From assembly GCF_038811545.1 (NCBI RefSeq), contig NZ_CP133319.1:1951516-2015515 (forward strand): a stretch of 64,000 nt of DNA. Reading direction: 5' to 3'. The translations under genes and the position numbers were made by a program. Below the pieces are notes generated by a model, which was not told the origin of the DNA, made no database searches, and was given only the letters and a program-made list of their open reading frames with translations. Shown here piece by piece: positions 8,690 through 22,123 of the stretch. The stretch comes from Rhodoligotrophos sp. CJ14 (GTDB lineage Bacteria > Pseudomonadota > Alphaproteobacteria > Rhizobiales > Im1). Numbering within the stretch: the first letter of the stretch is position 1; each line of letters begins with the position of its first letter.

Positions 8690-10096
8690 TCAGTGCCACT
8701 GCCTGACATCGACGAAATGGCCTGCGATGGCTGCGGCCGCCGCCATGGCCGGCGAGACCAGATGGGTGCGCCCGCCCTTGCCCTGACGGCCCTCGAAATT
8801 GCGGTTCGAGGTGGACGCGCACCGCTCCTTCGGGTTCAGCTTGTCCGCATTCATCGCCAGGCACATCGAGCAGCCCGGCTCGCGCCAGTCAAAACCGGCC
8901 GCCTTGAAGATCTTGTCCAGACCCTCCTGCTCCGCCTGCAGCTTCACCAGGCCCGAGCCCGGCACCACCATTGCCTGCACCCGCTCCGAGACCTTGCGTC
9001 CCTCGATCACCCGCGCCGCTGCACGCAGATCCTCGATCCGTCCATTCGTGCACGAGCCGATGAACACCCGGTCCAGCGCGATATCCGTCACCCGGGTGCC
9101 CGCAGCCAGTCCCATATAGTCGAGCGCCCGCTGCATCGCCTCGCGCTTGTGCTCATCCTCGACCCGCGAGGGATCGGGAACCTGCCCCGTCACCGACACA
9201 ACATCCTCAGGGCTCGTCCCCCAGGTCACGATCGGCGGCAGATCCGCCGCATTCAGCCGCAGCTCGTAATCGAAATGGGCGCCCTCATCCGTATAGAGCC
9301 TCTCCCAATAGCGCCGCGCCAGATCCCATGCCGCACCCTTCGGGGCCCGCGGCCGGTCCTTGATATAGGCGAAGGTCTTCTCGTCCGGCGCGATCATGCC
9401 GGCCCGGGCACCGCCCTCGATCGACATGTTGCACACCGTCATCCGCCCTTCCATCGACAGGCTGCGGATCGCTTCCCCCGCATATTCCAGCACATGGCCC
9501 GTGCCGCCCGCCGTGCCGATCTCGCCGATGATCGCCAGGATGATGTCCTTCGCCGTCACCCCCTCCGGCAACCGGCCATCCACCACCACCCGCATGTTCT
9601 TGGCCTTGCGCTGGATCAGCGTCTGCGTGGCCAGCACATGCTCGACCTCGGAGGTGCCGATGCCATGCGCCAGCGCGCCGAACGCCCCATGGGTCGAGGT
9701 ATGGCTGTCGCCGCACACGATCGTGGTGCCCGGCAGGGTGAAGCCTTGCTCAGGGCCGATGATATGCACGATCCCCTGGCGCTTATCGACCTCGTTGAAA
9801 TATTCGATGCCGAAATCGCGGGCATTGCGCGCCAGCGTCTCGATCTGGGTCGCCGATTCCGGATCATCGATCCCGTGGCTGCGGTCCGTGGTCGGCACAT
9901 TGTGGTCAACCACCGCCAGCGTCTTCTCCGGCGCCCGGACCTTGCGCGCCGTCATCCGCAATCCCTCAAATGCCTGCGGGCTCGTGACCTCGTGCACAAG
10001 ATGGCGATCAATATAGAGCAGGCAAGTTCCGTCCTCAGCCCGTTCAACAACGTGATCGTCCCAGATCTTGTCATACAGGGTGCGTGGCGCGCTCAT
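8690..10096 (-). CDS. leuC: 3-isopropylmalate dehydratase large subunit
   Basis: This 468-residue aconitase-superfamily subunit carries the 4Fe-4S cluster for isomerisation of 2-isopropylmalate. Cluster cysteines are visible in FIGSCTNGR and in [10 protein letters not shown]; other family marks are [22 protein letters not shown] and [10 protein letters not shown]. The start at 10096 ([12 protein letters not shown]) is the standard LeuC N-terminus; another ATG four codons upstream (10108) has no better site. It is the first gene of the leu run and follows a strong hairpin that separates it from rplS. Confidence 0.97.
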   Translation of the reverse strand: MSAPRTLYDKIWDDHVVERAEDGTCLLYIDRHLVHEVTSPQAFEGLRMTARKVRAPEKTLAVVDHNVPTTDRSHGIDDPESATQIETLARNARDFGIEYFNEVDKRQGIVHIIGPEQGFTLPGTTIVCGDSHTSTHGAFGALAHGIGTSEVEHVLATQTLIQRKAKNMRVVVDGRLPEGVTAKDIILAIIGEIGTAGGTGHVLEYAGEAIRSLSMEGRMTVCNMSIEGGARAGMIAPDEKTFAYIKDRPRAPKGAAWDLARRYWERLYTDEGAHFDYELRLNAADLPPIVTWGTSPEDVVSVTGQVPDPSRVEDEHKREAMQRALDYMGLAAGTRVTDIALDRVFIGSCTNGRIEDLRAAARVIEGRKVSERVQAMVVPGSGLVKLQAEQEGLDKIFKAAGFDWREPGCSMCLAMNADKLNPKERCASTSNRNFEGRQGKGGRTHLVSPAMAAAAAIAGHFVDVRQWH

Positions 10097-10174
10097 TGAT
10101 CGATCCATCTTCTTTCACAGCAACGGCGAACTGAACGTAAGGTGCCGCGCTTGAGCTTCGTGTCCTCAGCCGTT

Positions 10175-10203
10175 CATATGACCAAGCCGTCAATTCCGGT
10201 CAA
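10175..10203 (-). promoter_or_regulatory. Candidate sigma-70 promoter for leuC
   Basis: On the minus strand TTGACC (10203-10198) is followed after 17 bases by CATATG (10180-10175), about 80 bases before the leuC start and downstream of the terminator-like hairpin. The -35 matches 5 of 6 consensus positions; the -10 is poor. No leucine-rich leader peptide is evident between it and leuC. Confidence 0.3.
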
Positions 10204-10234
10204 GAGAATCCGGCCGGCCTTCCCTAACGCCAAT

Positions 10235-10263
10235 GGCGCGGTGCCCAGCTTGGGAACCGCGCC
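10235..10263 (-). terminator. Strong hairpin after rplS
   Basis: GGCGCGGT (10235-10242) and ACCGCGCC (10256-10263) are exact complements. Inside them CCCA/TGGG pairs again around a GCT loop, so the stem is 12 bp with one mismatch. It lies 28 bases past the rplS stop and before the candidate leuC promoter, the expected place for the end of the ribosomal-protein transcript. No U-run follows on the minus strand, so the stop may need another factor. Confidence 0.6.
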
Positions 10264-10290
10264 GCGCGAGGAATGCTGTTGATGAACGGC

Positions 10291-10683
10291 TCAGCTGCTG
10301 GCTGTAGCCGCATCGCTCCGGCGGTTGTCCTGCCGCTCGGCGATACGTGCCGATTTGCCGCGACGGTCCCGCAGGTAATACAGTTTCGCGCGACGCACTT
10401 TGCCGCGGCGCACGAGCTTAATCGACTCGATCAACGGGCTGTAGAGCGGGAAAACACGCTCCACACCTTCGCCATAGGAGACCTTGCGAACCGTGAACGA
10501 CTGGTTGAACCCGCCGCCATTGCGGGCGATGCAAACGCCTTCATAGGCCTGCACGCGCTCGCGGGAGCCTTCGACGACCCGCACATTGACGATTACCGTG
10601 TCGCCCGGCCCAAAATCCGGGACCGGTCTGTTGGCCGCGATCTTTTCGGCCTGTTCCTTCTCAAGCTGCTCGATGATGTTCAT
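10291..10683 (-). CDS. rplS: 50S ribosomal protein L19
   Basis: This 130-residue protein sits at the 30S-50S interface. The sequence is characteristic: [54 protein letters not shown] and [15 protein letters not shown]. The C-terminal tail after residue 112 is a variable basic extension. It is the last gene of the rpsP-rimM-trmD-rplS block, 65 bases after trmD. Confidence 0.98.
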   Translation of the reverse strand: MNIIEQLEKEQAEKIAANRPVPDFGPGDTVIVNVRVVEGSRERVQAYEGVCIARNGGGFNQSFTVRKVSYGEGVERVFPLYSPLIESIKLVRRGKVRRAKLYYLRDRRGKSARIAERQDNRRSDAATASS

Positions 10684-10748
10684 CGGACCGATCCTTCCTT
10701 CATATTGCGCGCGGTTCTACGCGCGCTCGCAACAAAAATCAAACCTTG

Positions 10749-11462
10749 TCACTGCTTGTCGTCGCGTTTCCGCCCGATCCAAGCTTCGTAAATCTCTGGC
10801 CGCCGGCTTTGCGTCAACGCAATCGCCTGCTCGCGGCGCCAAGCCTCGATGCGCCGATGATCACCAGACAGGAGGATTTCCGGAATCTCCCTGCCTTCCC
10901 AGACCCGCGGCCGCGTATAATGCGGGTGTTCGAGCAGCCCTTGCTCGAAACTTTCCCACTCGCCCGACGCGGCGCTGCCCATGACGCCCGGCAAGAGCCG
11001 CACCACCGCGTCCATCAGCACGATTGCCGCCGGCTCACCGCCCGAGAGGACGAAATCGCCGATGGCAACCTCCTCGAGCTCGCGAGCCTCGATCACCCGC
11101 TCGTCCACACCCTCGAACCGCCCGCACACCACCAGCACGCCCGGCCCCGCTGCAAGCTCGCGCACCCTCGCCTGGGTGAGCGGGCGCCCGCGGGCGCTCA
11201 TCAACAGCCGCGGCACGCCTTGCGCCTCCTCGGCAACCGAGTCGATCGCCGCCGCCATCACATCCGGCCGCAGCACCATGCCGGGGCCGCCGCCAGCGGG
11301 CGTATCGTCAACCGCGCGATGCCGGCCCTCGCCGAAACCGCGAATATCGACCATATCGAGCCGCCACACCCCCTCGGCCAGCGCCCGTCCGGCAAGCGAG
11401 ACGCCCAAAGGCCCCGGAAACATCTCCGGATAGAGCGTCAACACGGTCGCGGTCCACGGCAT
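10749..11462 (-). CDS. trmD: tRNA (guanine-N1)-methyltransferase
   Basis: This enzyme (237 residues from this start) methylates G37 of tRNAs with a G at position 36, which prevents frameshifting. The SPOUT knot region shows [14 protein letters not shown] and the SAM-binding [39 protein letters not shown] and the C-terminal [12 protein letters not shown] stretch are also standard. I chose the ATG at 11462 ([17 protein letters not shown]) because GAGGATAGG lies just upstream and the family begins there; ATGs at 11477 and 11510 are in frame. Confidence 0.96.
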   Translation of the reverse strand: MPWTATVLTLYPEMFPGPLGVSLAGRALAEGVWRLDMVDIRGFGEGRHRAVDDTPAGGGPGMVLRPDVMAAAIDSVAEEAQGVPRLLMSARGRPLTQARVRELAAGPGVLVVCGRFEGVDERVIEARELEEVAIGDFVLSGGEPAAIVLMDAVVRLLPGVMGSAASGEWESFEQGLLEHPHYTRPRVWEGREIPEILLSGDHRRIEAWRREQAIALTQSRRPEIYEAWIGRKRDDKQ

Positions 11463-11513
11463 CAAGCCTATCCTCATGCCACGCCAGGCAGCACCCGCAC
11501 GGCGCAGCATCTG

Positions 11514-12029
11514 CTACTCGAGCCCGTCGGGCGGATCCACCACCAGCCGGCCACCAGAGATGTCCACCTCCGGCACTGCCTCCCGGGTGAAGGGCACGTA
11601 GATCGTCTGCGCTGAACCGGCCCGCCTGACCTCCAGGAGGTCGCCCGCGCCGAAATTCTGAACCGCGACCACCTCGCCCAGGAGCTCGCCCGAGATCCGC
11701 ACCGCTTGAAGCCCGATCAGATCGGCGAGATAGAACTCGTCCTCCTCAAGCTCCGGTAGACGCTCTCGCGGCACATAGAGCATTTGCCCACGCAGGCTTT
11801 CCGCTTCGTTACGATCATCGATGCCCCCGAGCTTCGCAATCACCCCGCCTTGGGTGAGCCGGCGCCGCTCCACCGTGAAGGAGCGGCTGCCATCTTCGAG
11901 CTCGAGCGCCCCATAATCGCCGATCGCCTCGGGATCCTCGGTGAAGGTTCTGATCTTCACCTCGCCCCGCACCCCATGAGCGGCCACGATCGTGCCGAGG
12001 CATATTCGGTCGCGCCGCTTTCCCGTCAT
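11514..12029 (-). CDS. rimM: Ribosome maturation factor RimM
   Basis: This 171-residue factor helps assemble the 30S head around S19. The N-terminal beta-barrel carries LGTIVAAHGVRGEVKIRTFTEDPE. The C-terminal PRC-barrel has DEFYLADLIGLQAV, VVAVQNFGAGDLLEV and YVPFTREAVPEVDI. It lies between rpsP and trmD with gaps of 27 and about 50 bases, the usual order. Confidence 0.97.
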   Translation of the reverse strand: MTGKRRDRICLGTIVAAHGVRGEVKIRTFTEDPEAIGDYGALELEDGSRSFTVERRRLTQGGVIAKLGGIDDRNEAESLRGQMLYVPRERLPELEEDEFYLADLIGLQAVRISGELLGEVVAVQNFGAGDLLEVRRAGSAQTIYVPFTREAVPEVDISGGRLVVDPPDGLE

Positions 12030-12056
12030 GGCTGGCGCCGCGGTCGATCAGATCGA

Positions 12057-12440
12057 TCAGCCGGCTGGCTGCTCGGCGGCCTCGGCAGCCTTGCGAGCGG
12101 CATCCTCAGCGGCAATCCGCTGGGCTTCCTCGCGCTCCTGGCGCTTCTTGCCGATCTCGCCCTTCTTCGGATTGCTCCTCGCCTCACGCTTGCGCAGGTC
12201 TGCGACATCCAGGAACCGGGCGACCCGATCCGTGGGCTGCGCGCCAACGCCGAGCCAATGGCGCACGCGATCGGTATCGAGCTGCACCCGCTCCGGATTG
12301 TCCCGGGCGAGGAGCGGGTTATAGGTGCCGATCTTCTCGATGAAGCGGCCATCCCGTGGCGCGGTCGCCTCGGCCACCACGATGCGGTAGAACGGGCGCT
12401 TCTTGGCGCCTGCACGCGCCAGCCGGATCCTCAATGCCAT
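12057..12440 (-). CDS. rpsP: 30S ribosomal protein S16
   Basis: This 127-residue ribosomal protein starts [21 protein letters not shown], the S16 signature, followed by [12 protein letters not shown] and [19 protein letters not shown]. After residue 82 there is an Ala/Glu/Lys-rich tail ([20 protein letters not shown] onward), a common extension of alphaproteobacterial S16. It heads the rpsP-rimM-trmD-rplS block, 77 bases after ffh. Confidence 0.98.
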   Translation of the reverse strand: MALRIRLARAGAKKRPFYRIVVAEATAPRDGRFIEKIGTYNPLLARDNPERVQLDTDRVRHWLGVGAQPTDRVARFLDVADLRKREARSNPKKGEIGKKRQEREEAQRIAAEDAARKAAEAAEQPAG

Positions 12441-12517
12441 AGTCGTCTTCTCTCCTGTTCAAACCTGAAAATTCTAAGCGCAGCGGCCTGGCTTGCCTCG
12501 TCCGGCGCCTCGGCAGC

Positions 12518-14086
<1,569 letters not shown>

Positions 14087-14097
14087 GTACGGTCCCG

Positions 14098-14286
14098 TCA
14101 GGCGTTATTGCCGCCAAGCGCGGCTTCGAAATGCGTGACGGCCTGCTCGAACTTGTCGCGGCAACCGGAATTGCAGAAGCCGACGACGCGTCCTTTGTAG
14201 AGGGTGAGGGAATCCGCGGCAACCGGCTTGCCCGACCAGGGGCAGGTCTCGTTCACGCAGTCCTCGATATGCAGCTCGTCGGCCAT
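14098..14286 (-). CDS. Small four-cysteine (zinc-binding-like) protein
   Basis: A 62-residue protein with cysteines 10, 15, 38 and 42 in CVNETCPWSGKP and GFCNSGCRDKF, a pattern of a small metal-binding knuckle resembling the YHS/TRASH type. Similar short proteins in this bacterial group are often wrongly labelled glutathione S-transferase; no GST fold fits in this length. Start chosen at ATG 14286 (MADELHIEDC), with AAGGA about 12 bases upstream; longer in-frame starts add non-conserved sequence. It precedes ffh by 11 bases on the same strand. Its role is unknown, perhaps metal sensing or transfer. Confidence 0.72.
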   Translation of the reverse strand: MADELHIEDCVNETCPWSGKPVAADSLTLYKGRVVGFCNSGCRDKFEQAVTHFEAALGGNNA

Positions 14287-14567
14287 GATCTGGTGTCCTT
14301 GTGACCAAACGCCAATGGCACCCGTGGGCGAATCTCGCTGACGGATGTTGACCCCCTTGCCTCCCGGAGCATGTCTCCGCTCCATGTGCAAGGTAGCCTT
14401 CAAAGACGCAGAGTCTCAGAAATCGGCCGCGACCGTAACCACAGCGCGCGGCGCATGTCAAGGATCGGGACCGGCGCAGATCCGTCTGAACGCCCAAAGA
14501 ATTGAGCCGCGTCGACGAAATCGGTGCCCGCGCGTTCTCGATGAAGCGCTAACAGGTTGGTTATCCG

Positions 14568-14777
14568 ATGAAGAGAGACCCTATCGAGTCGAGCTGCCTC
14601 ATAGAGGCGGGTTACGACCCAAAGCGGAGAACGCTCGAGGTGATGTTTCCGAGCGGCCTCATCTATAGATATCATGGAGTGCCTCGCCAGAAATATGATC
14701 GCCTGCTACGGGCAGACTCGCCGGGTGCTTATTTCAACGCAGAGATCAAGGACCACTATCCGGTAACCCGCGGCTGA
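14568..14777 (+). CDS. KTSC domain-containing protein
   Basis: A 69-residue protein made almost entirely of a KTSC domain: MKRDPIESSCLIEAGYDPKR, LEVMFPSGLIYRYHGVP and YFNAEIKDHYPVTR match the pattern of this small family. The KTSC name refers to conserved Lys, Thr, Ser and Cys; here Ser8-Ser9-Cys10 are present. It is associated in other genomes with RNA- or lysyl-tRNA-linked contexts, but no specific activity can be assigned. It is divergent from the zinc-ribbon gene across a 281-base gap in which I recognise nothing else. Confidence 0.8.
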   Translation: MKRDPIESSCLIEAGYDPKRRTLEVMFPSGLIYRYHGVPRQKYDRLLRADSPGAYFNAEIKDHYPVTRG

Positions 14778-14889
14778 CCTCTTCCGCCCTCCAGATATCA
14801 CGGCCTGTTGAACGCGCGGCCCGCTGTGCTGAAATTGCGGTATCGTTATGTCTTGCTTGCCAAACAATGGCTCGATTCGAGGGAACCCC

Positions 14890-15348
14890 ATGGCTGCAAT
14901 CAACGACCGCAACATCTCTGGTGACCGGCTTTATATTCCGGCACTCGCGCCGCTCTATTCAGCCCTTTCGCCTTTCGTCTGGTTTCTCATGCGCGCGCTG
15001 GCCGGCGGGTTCCTTGCCATTCATGGCTGGCCAAAGATCCTCGACCCCATGGCGCGGGTGGGCATGGTCGAGACCTTGGGGTTTTATCCCGGCGTGATCT
15101 GGGCCCCGCTTCTGGCCATCACCGAATTCTTCGGCGGTCTGCTGATCCTTTTTGGCCTGTTCACCCGGCCAGCTGCGATAGCCGCCACCATCGTGCTGCT
15201 GGTGACGGTCTATTTTCATTGGATTGTACAGGGTGAGGGCCTCATGGGCGCTGAGAAGTCGATCCTCTGGGCGGCGATCACCCTCTTCTTCGCGGTGCGC
15301 GGCGGTGGCGATTGGTCGCTCGACCAGAGGATGGCGAAGACGTTCTGA
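14890..15348 (+). CDS. DoxX family membrane protein
   Basis: A 152-residue protein with four predicted helices: about 25-45 (FVWFLMRALAGGFLAIHGWPKI), 70-95, 98-115 and 125-140. The DoxX family pattern is visible in RALAGGFLAIHGWPKILDP and TEFFGGLLILFGLFTRPAAI. Relatives are linked to thiosulfate oxidation or thiol redox control, but the role is not settled. Start chosen at ATG 14890 with GAGGGAA just upstream; the frame is open to 14848 without a site. An intrinsic terminator follows 35 bases after the stop. Confidence 0.88.
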   Translation: MAAINDRNISGDRLYIPALAPLYSALSPFVWFLMRALAGGFLAIHGWPKILDPMARVGMVETLGFYPGVIWAPLLAITEFFGGLLILFGLFTRPAAIAATIVLLVTVYFHWIVQGEGLMGAEKSILWAAITLFFAVRGGGDWSLDQRMAKTF

Positions 15349-15382
15349 CCGGGACCCAGACCTGGACTGTTCAACAGAAAGC

Positions 15383-15407
15383 GCAGCGGCGTGAATCCGC
15401 TGCTTTT
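15383..15407 (+). terminator. Rho-independent terminator after the DoxX gene
   Basis: GCAGCGG (15383-15389) and CCGCTGC (15397-15403) form a 7-bp GC stem with a 7-base loop, followed directly by TTTT. It is oriented for the plus strand and lies 35 bases after the DoxX stop in a convergent gap. Confidence 0.75.
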
Positions 15408-15532
15408 CGGCAAGGCGGCGCGGGGCTGGCCGGCTTAGACGGCTCAGCTGCTGCGCGGGCGCGCCGCTCCGGAACTCTTAAGCGCGCCATCCCAGATCGG
15501 TGCAGGTCTTTGGCATTGCCGAGATCACGTCA

Positions 15533-15964
15533 CTAAATGGGCTGCGGCAAGAGCAAGTCCGGCGAGGACTTCGGGCTGGGCGCGCTGATCGGTCCCCCGC
15601 CGGCATCCTGTGTGGCCTGCTGGATCGCCCATTTGATGTCGTCCTTCAAAGTCTTGATACGCGCCTGATACAGGCTCTTGAGGCATCCGACATTGCCGCC
15701 GCAAGCCTGACGCTGCTGAAGGAACTGGGTCGCCTCGTCCTGCCGGTTGCCGCTCATGCCCATGGCCAGCGGAAACTGCTTGTAGGTTGACCACAGCGCG
15801 CCCATTTCGCTGTCCAATGCCGACAGCTTGTGGTGTTTGCAGACAGCGACTTCGTCGGGCGATTGCGCACGAGTGCAATCGAAGCTCGCAGCCTGTGCCG
15901 GGCTGACGAGCGCAGCAGACCCGCCGATAAATGCGGCGGCCACAAGGAACAGAGCTTTCTGCAT
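15533..15964 (-). CDS. LprI-like lysozyme-inhibitor family protein (DUF1311), secreted
   Basis: The chosen start (15964) gives 143 residues: a signal peptide MQKALFLVAAAFIGGSAALV ending near PAQAA, then the mature part FDCTRAQSPDEVAVCKHHKLSALDSEMGALW. The paired cysteines and the SALDxEM motif are typical of LprI/DUF1311 proteins, some of which inhibit lysozyme in the periplasm. Two more cysteines follow in QACGGNVGCLKSLY. The C-terminus is Pro/Ser-rich. Upstream in-frame starts (15976, 16000, 16054) would spoil the signal peptide. Convergent with the DoxX gene. Confidence 0.78.
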   Translation of the reverse strand: MQKALFLVAAAFIGGSAALVSPAQAASFDCTRAQSPDEVAVCKHHKLSALDSEMGALWSTYKQFPLAMGMSGNRQDEATQFLQQRQACGGNVGCLKSLYQARIKTLKDDIKWAIQQATQDAGGGPISAPSPKSSPDLLLPQPI

Positions 15965-16077
15965 AATGAGGGCCATCCTTTGTTGCAACACGATGCCCAT
16001 TATATCACCGCATCCAGAATGGCAGATGATGCAATCAAAGATACCCTTAAACAAAGATCAATACGCAAAAGTTGCGT

Positions 16078-16851
16078 TTATTCACCCAGCGCCACGATAT
16101 CCGTTGCGGCGATGATGGGCCCGCCATCATCTTCCTGCACGAGCACGACGCCATTGGGGGCCTCGGGCGTGGCCAGCTCGCTCGCGGGCAGCACCACCTT
16201 GAGCGGCTGACCATGCCACATGGCCACGGGCACTATTTTCCGCACCACATTCGTATAGGTGATGTTCTTGTCGAGATTTTCCCCGCGCTGAATATCAACG
16301 CTCGCCTCGGGCTGAATCATCATCAGCCAGACGGTCGCATTGACCGGGTGATCACTCTTGGCCGCCGGGCCGACCGAGACCTCGAGCTCCCGGCCTCGGC
16401 GGTCTACGGTGATCGACGGACCGCTGGGCTGGGCCGCGCCGAGCCGCGCCTTGAGCGTGTCCTCGATGTCCTTGCGCCGACTGCCGACGAGATGAGTGCG
16501 CCCGTCGACCACCAGTTGCGGTGTATAGACATCCCGGTCGCCGCGTCGCTCAGCATATTCGCGCTGGCGCTTGCTGTTTTCCGGGCTGGCCAGGGTGTCC
16601 TTCCAGCCAAGATAATCCCAATAATCCACGTTATAGGTAAGCGCCACCACACCGGGCTTCTTCGCAAGCTCATGCAGCAAGGCATCTGCCGGCGGGCAGG
16701 ACGAGCAGCCCTGGCTGGTGAACAGTTCGATCACCGCTCGGCCACCTGCCCAACAATGAGTGACACCGCCTATCCCGGCCAGAACCAGCAATGCACCTAT
16801 ACTCAGAGCAAGCCGGTGCGTTCTGAGGCGGCGAATGGCAAGAGAAAGCAT
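16078..16851 (-). CDS. DUF1223 domain protein, thioredoxin-like, exported or anchored
   Basis: A 257-residue protein with one N-terminal hydrophobic segment (about 14-34), followed by VIELFTSQGCSSCPPADALLHELAKKPGVVAL, the DUF1223 signature with a CxxC pair in a thioredoxin-like fold. NVDYWDYLGWKDTLASPENSKRQ and VYTPQLVVDGR are also standard for the family. It is probably periplasmic and redox-related; the partner is unknown. It lies downstream of acnA on the same strand, but a large hairpin stands between them. Confidence 0.88.
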   Translation of the reverse strand: MLSLAIRRLRTHRLALSIGALLVLAGIGGVTHCWAGGRAVIELFTSQGCSSCPPADALLHELAKKPGVVALTYNVDYWDYLGWKDTLASPENSKRQREYAERRGDRDVYTPQLVVDGRTHLVGSRRKDIEDTLKARLGAAQPSGPSITVDRRGRELEVSVGPAAKSDHPVNATVWLMMIQPEASVDIQRGENLDKNITYTNVVRKIVPVAMWHGQPLKVVLPASELATPEAPNGVVLVQEDDGGPIIAATDIVALGE

Positions 16852-16933
16852 GAACGCAAACTAGGCCCTGGAGCCCGTCCTGGCGAGTAACGAAGGGGTG
16901 AGACGAACCACCGATTCAATCCATGCCCCAAGG

Positions 16934-16974
16934 CTTGGGCAGCCTCCGCATCGCGTCGCGATATGCTGCCCAAG
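16934..16974 (-). terminator. Long stem-loop after acnA
   Basis: CTTGGGCAGC (16934-16943) and GCTGCCCAAG (16965-16974) are a perfect 10-bp inverted repeat, and ATCGCG/CGCGAT inside it pairs again around a single T. The element sits 13 bases past the acnA stop. There is no U-run, so it may be a factor-dependent stop or an mRNA 3' end stabiliser. Confidence 0.5.
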
Positions 16975-16986
16975 ATTGGCTTAAGT

Positions 16987-19683
<2,697 letters not shown>

Positions 19684-20001
19684 TGCGATCCTCTGGGGAG
19701 TTGCCGACTCAATGCCTCAACGAGCGAAGCCAGGAATGCGAGCCACAAAGGCAGGCGATCTCTAGATGTGATCACCGGAAGTTGCGAGGGCCACCCGTGT
19801 GGGATCCCGAGCGTCGCTTTAGCGCGGCGCCCGGGCTGCGACCATACGCAGCGCCCGGTCATCGGCGGTTCTATAGACTCTTTCCAAACAGGTTGAAAGT
19901 GGTCCCGGACAAAGTCTCGTCAATATGAGTGATTGCCGCGCTGCCCTTTGCCTACCGCGCTCTGCTCCTGTACAGGAAACGAGGGCAACGGGGGCACAGG
20001 A
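19684..20001. other. Divergent acnA/ccmA intergenic region
   Basis: This 318-base gap must hold the promoters of acnA and the ccm operon. I see no gene, tRNA, clear palindrome or consensus promoter in it. Confidence 0.5.
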
Positions 20002-20610
20002 ATGACCAGCTTGATCGCCGAGAATCTGGCCTGCGACCGCGGCGGCCGCCGGGTATTCTCTGGCGTGTCCTTCACCCTCGAAAGCGGCCAGGGCCTGCTG
20101 GTGACCGGACGCAACGGTGCCGGCAAGACAACGCTGCTGCGCGTGATCTGCGGCCTTTCCGAATTGAGCGAGGGCAGTCTCAAGCTGCTCGGTCCCGAGG
20201 ATGACCTCACCATCGGGCAGCGATCCCATTTCGTAGGACATACCGAAGCGATCAAATCCGCCTTCTCAGTTGCCGAGAACCTTGCCTTCTGGGCGACCTT
20301 TGGTGGCGGCGGAGAGGTCGATGAAGCACTGGCAGCCTTCGATCTCGCGCCCCTTGCCTCCTACTCTGCCGGTCTGTTGTCCTCGGGCCAGCGCCGCCGC
20401 CTGGCGTTGTCGCGCCTCGCGCTCACCCGGCGCCCCATATGGCTTTTGGATGAGCCGAGCGTCGGCCTCGATACCGCCTCCCAGGCGCTGCTGGCCGATA
20501 GGCTCAAGGCGCACCTGCGCGAGGGCGGCATGGCCATCGTCTCATCTCATACCCCTCTCGAGGTCGAGTTCCATCAGCACCTCGATATGAGCAGCCTCGC
20601 GGGCGAATGA
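20002..20610 (+). CDS. ccmA: Cytochrome c maturation ABC transporter, ATP-binding protein CcmA
   Basis: This 202-residue ATPase energises release of holo-CcmE from the CcmABCD complex. Walker A is VTGRNGAGKTTLLRVICGL (near 32-50), the signature region is SSGQRRRLALSRLAL and Walker B is IWLLDEPSVGLD, with the switch His in SSHTPLE. Short length without extensions fits CcmA. I chose the ATG at 20002 because the upstream in-frame start at 19933 adds unrelated residues. The stop overlaps the ccmB start. Confidence 0.96.
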   Translation: MTSLIAENLACDRGGRRVFSGVSFTLESGQGLLVTGRNGAGKTTLLRVICGLSELSEGSLKLLGPEDDLTIGQRSHFVGHTEAIKSAFSVAENLAFWATFGGGGEVDEALAAFDLAPLASYSAGLLSSGQRRRLALSRLALTRRPIWLLDEPSVGLDTASQALLADRLKAHLREGGMAIVSSHTPLEVEFHQHLDMSSLAGE

Positions 20611-21278
20611 TGGCGATCTTCGCAGCAATCATCGCACGCGATATCCGCTTGGCCTTACGCCAGGGCGGCGGCGTGGGAACCGCCATCGGCTTCTTCCTCG
20701 CGGTGATCGTGCTGATGCCTCTGGCGGTGGGGCCTGACCTTGCGCTTCTTCAGCGGATTGCGCCGGGTACCCTTTGGATCGCGCTGTTGCTGTCGGTTCT
20801 GCTGTCGGCGGACCGCATCTTTCAGGCTGATTATGAGGACGGCTCGCTGGAGCTCATGAGCCTGGGCCTCATGCCCCTGGAGCTGGTGGCGCTCGCCAAG
20901 GCCTTGGCCCACTGGCTCACCACCGCTCTGCCTCTGGCCATTGCGGCGCCGGCCTTGGGTGTCCTTATGAACCTTGCACCGACTGCGGTTCTGCCGCTCT
21001 GGGCCGCCATGATCATGGCATCGCTCACCTTGAGTCTGCTTGCAAGCGTGGGCGCGGCCTTGACAGTCGGATTGAGGCGCGGCGGAATTATCGTTTCGCT
21101 GCTTGTTCTTCCGCTTTATATTCCCGTGCTGATTTTCGGAATATCGGCAAGTATAGGCTTGAATGCCGGCGGTGCGGTCTTTGGCGCATCAATGCTGATT
21201 CTTCTGGCGATCACACTGGCCTGTATCGTGCTTTGCCCAATTGCTGCGGCGGCTGCCTTGCGGGCCCATATGAAATAG
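20607..21278 (+). CDS. ccmB: Heme exporter membrane protein CcmB
   Basis: A 223-residue integral membrane protein with about six helices. The N-terminus FAAIIARDIRLALRQGGGVGTAIGFFLAVIVLMPLAVGPD and SADRIFQADYEDGSLE near residue 70 are CcmB hallmarks. It forms the channel part of CcmABCD. Its ATG overlaps the ccmA stop (ATGA), indicating translational coupling; ccmC follows 59 bases later. Confidence 0.96.
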   Translation: MMAIFAAIIARDIRLALRQGGGVGTAIGFFLAVIVLMPLAVGPDLALLQRIAPGTLWIALLLSVLLSADRIFQADYEDGSLELMSLGLMPLELVALAKALAHWLTTALPLAIAAPALGVLMNLAPTAVLPLWAAMIMASLTLSLLASVGAALTVGLRRGGIIVSLLVLPLYIPVLIFGISASIGLNAGGAVFGASMLILLAITLACIVLCPIAAAAALRAHMK

Positions 21279-21337
21279 GCGTGAGGCGCCGCCGGGTCGC
21301 ATTGCCCTGTCCGGCGCAACAGGTTACAGCGAGCCCC

Positions 21338-22099
21338 ATGCAGCGCTTTGCTAACCCGACCCTGTTCTCGAAGCTTGGCGCAGCGGTGCTCCCCTGGACC
21401 ACGGCTGCGACGGTCTTGCTGTTCGCGATCGGCCTGGTCTGGAGCCTTGTCTATGCGCCTGCCGATTACCAGCAGGGCGAGACCGTGCGCATGATGTATG
21501 TGCATGTGCCCGCCGCCTGGATGGCGATGTTCATTTACACCAGCATGGCAATCGCCAGCGCCGTCGCCATCATATGGCGCCATCCGCTCGCCGATGTGGC
21601 GGCGAAATGCTCAGCCCCGATCGGGGCCTGCTTCACCTTCCTGGCACTGGCCACCGGCTCGCTTTGGGGCAAGCCGATGTGGGGGGCGTGGTGGGTATGG
21701 GACGCACGGCTCACCTCCGTCTTCGTCCTGTTCCTGCTCTATCTCGGCTATATCGCGATTTGGCAATTGATCGAGCAGCCGCAGCGGGCCGCGCGCATCG
21801 CTGCGATCGTCGCGCTTGTGGGTTTTGTGAATGTGCCCATCGTAAAATTTTCGGTGGATTGGTGGAATTCATTGCACCAGCCGGCGAGCGTGTTCAAAAT
21901 GGATGGACCGGCGATTGACCCGTCAATGTTATGGCCCTTGTTGATTATGGGCGTCGCCTATTTGTTGCTTTACGTAACACTACTGCTGATCGCGATGCGG
22001 ACCGAGATTATGGCCCGCCGTATCCTGAACCTGGAGCTTGCTGCTGTCCGGAGTGAGGTTCGCGGGCCCGTTGCTGGCCCGATGCGGCAACAGGCCTGA
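21338..22099 (+). CDS. ccmC: Heme exporter protein CcmC
   Basis: A 253-residue protein with six helices that transfers heme to CcmE in the periplasm. The tryptophan-rich WWD-type segment GKPMWGAWWVWDARLTS (near 128-144) and the periplasmic heme-ligand histidine regions YVHVPAAW and WWNSLHQPASV are visible. The start at 21338 (MQRFANPTLF) avoids overlap with ccmB; the frame is open further upstream without a site. Length fits the family. Confidence 0.97.
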   Translation: MQRFANPTLFSKLGAAVLPWTTAATVLLFAIGLVWSLVYAPADYQQGETVRMMYVHVPAAWMAMFIYTSMAIASAVAIIWRHPLADVAAKCSAPIGACFTFLALATGSLWGKPMWGAWWVWDARLTSVFVLFLLYLGYIAIWQLIEQPQRAARIAAIVALVGFVNVPIVKFSVDWWNSLHQPASVFKMDGPAIDPSMLWPLLIMGVAYLLLYVTLLLIAMRTEIMARRILNLELAAVRSEVRGPVAGPMRQQA

Positions 22100-22123
22100 G
22101 ACGGAGGCTGGGGAGACATTCTG

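Noticed and set aside
8669-10099. Long plus-strand open frame of 476 codons opposite leuC
   Set aside because: It is a high-GC antisense shadow of leuC with His/Arg/Pro-rich, non-protein-like sequence; leuC is fully conserved.
10109-10234. Leucine attenuator leader sought before leuC
   Set aside because: No short frame with clustered Leu codons and no competing hairpins are visible there.
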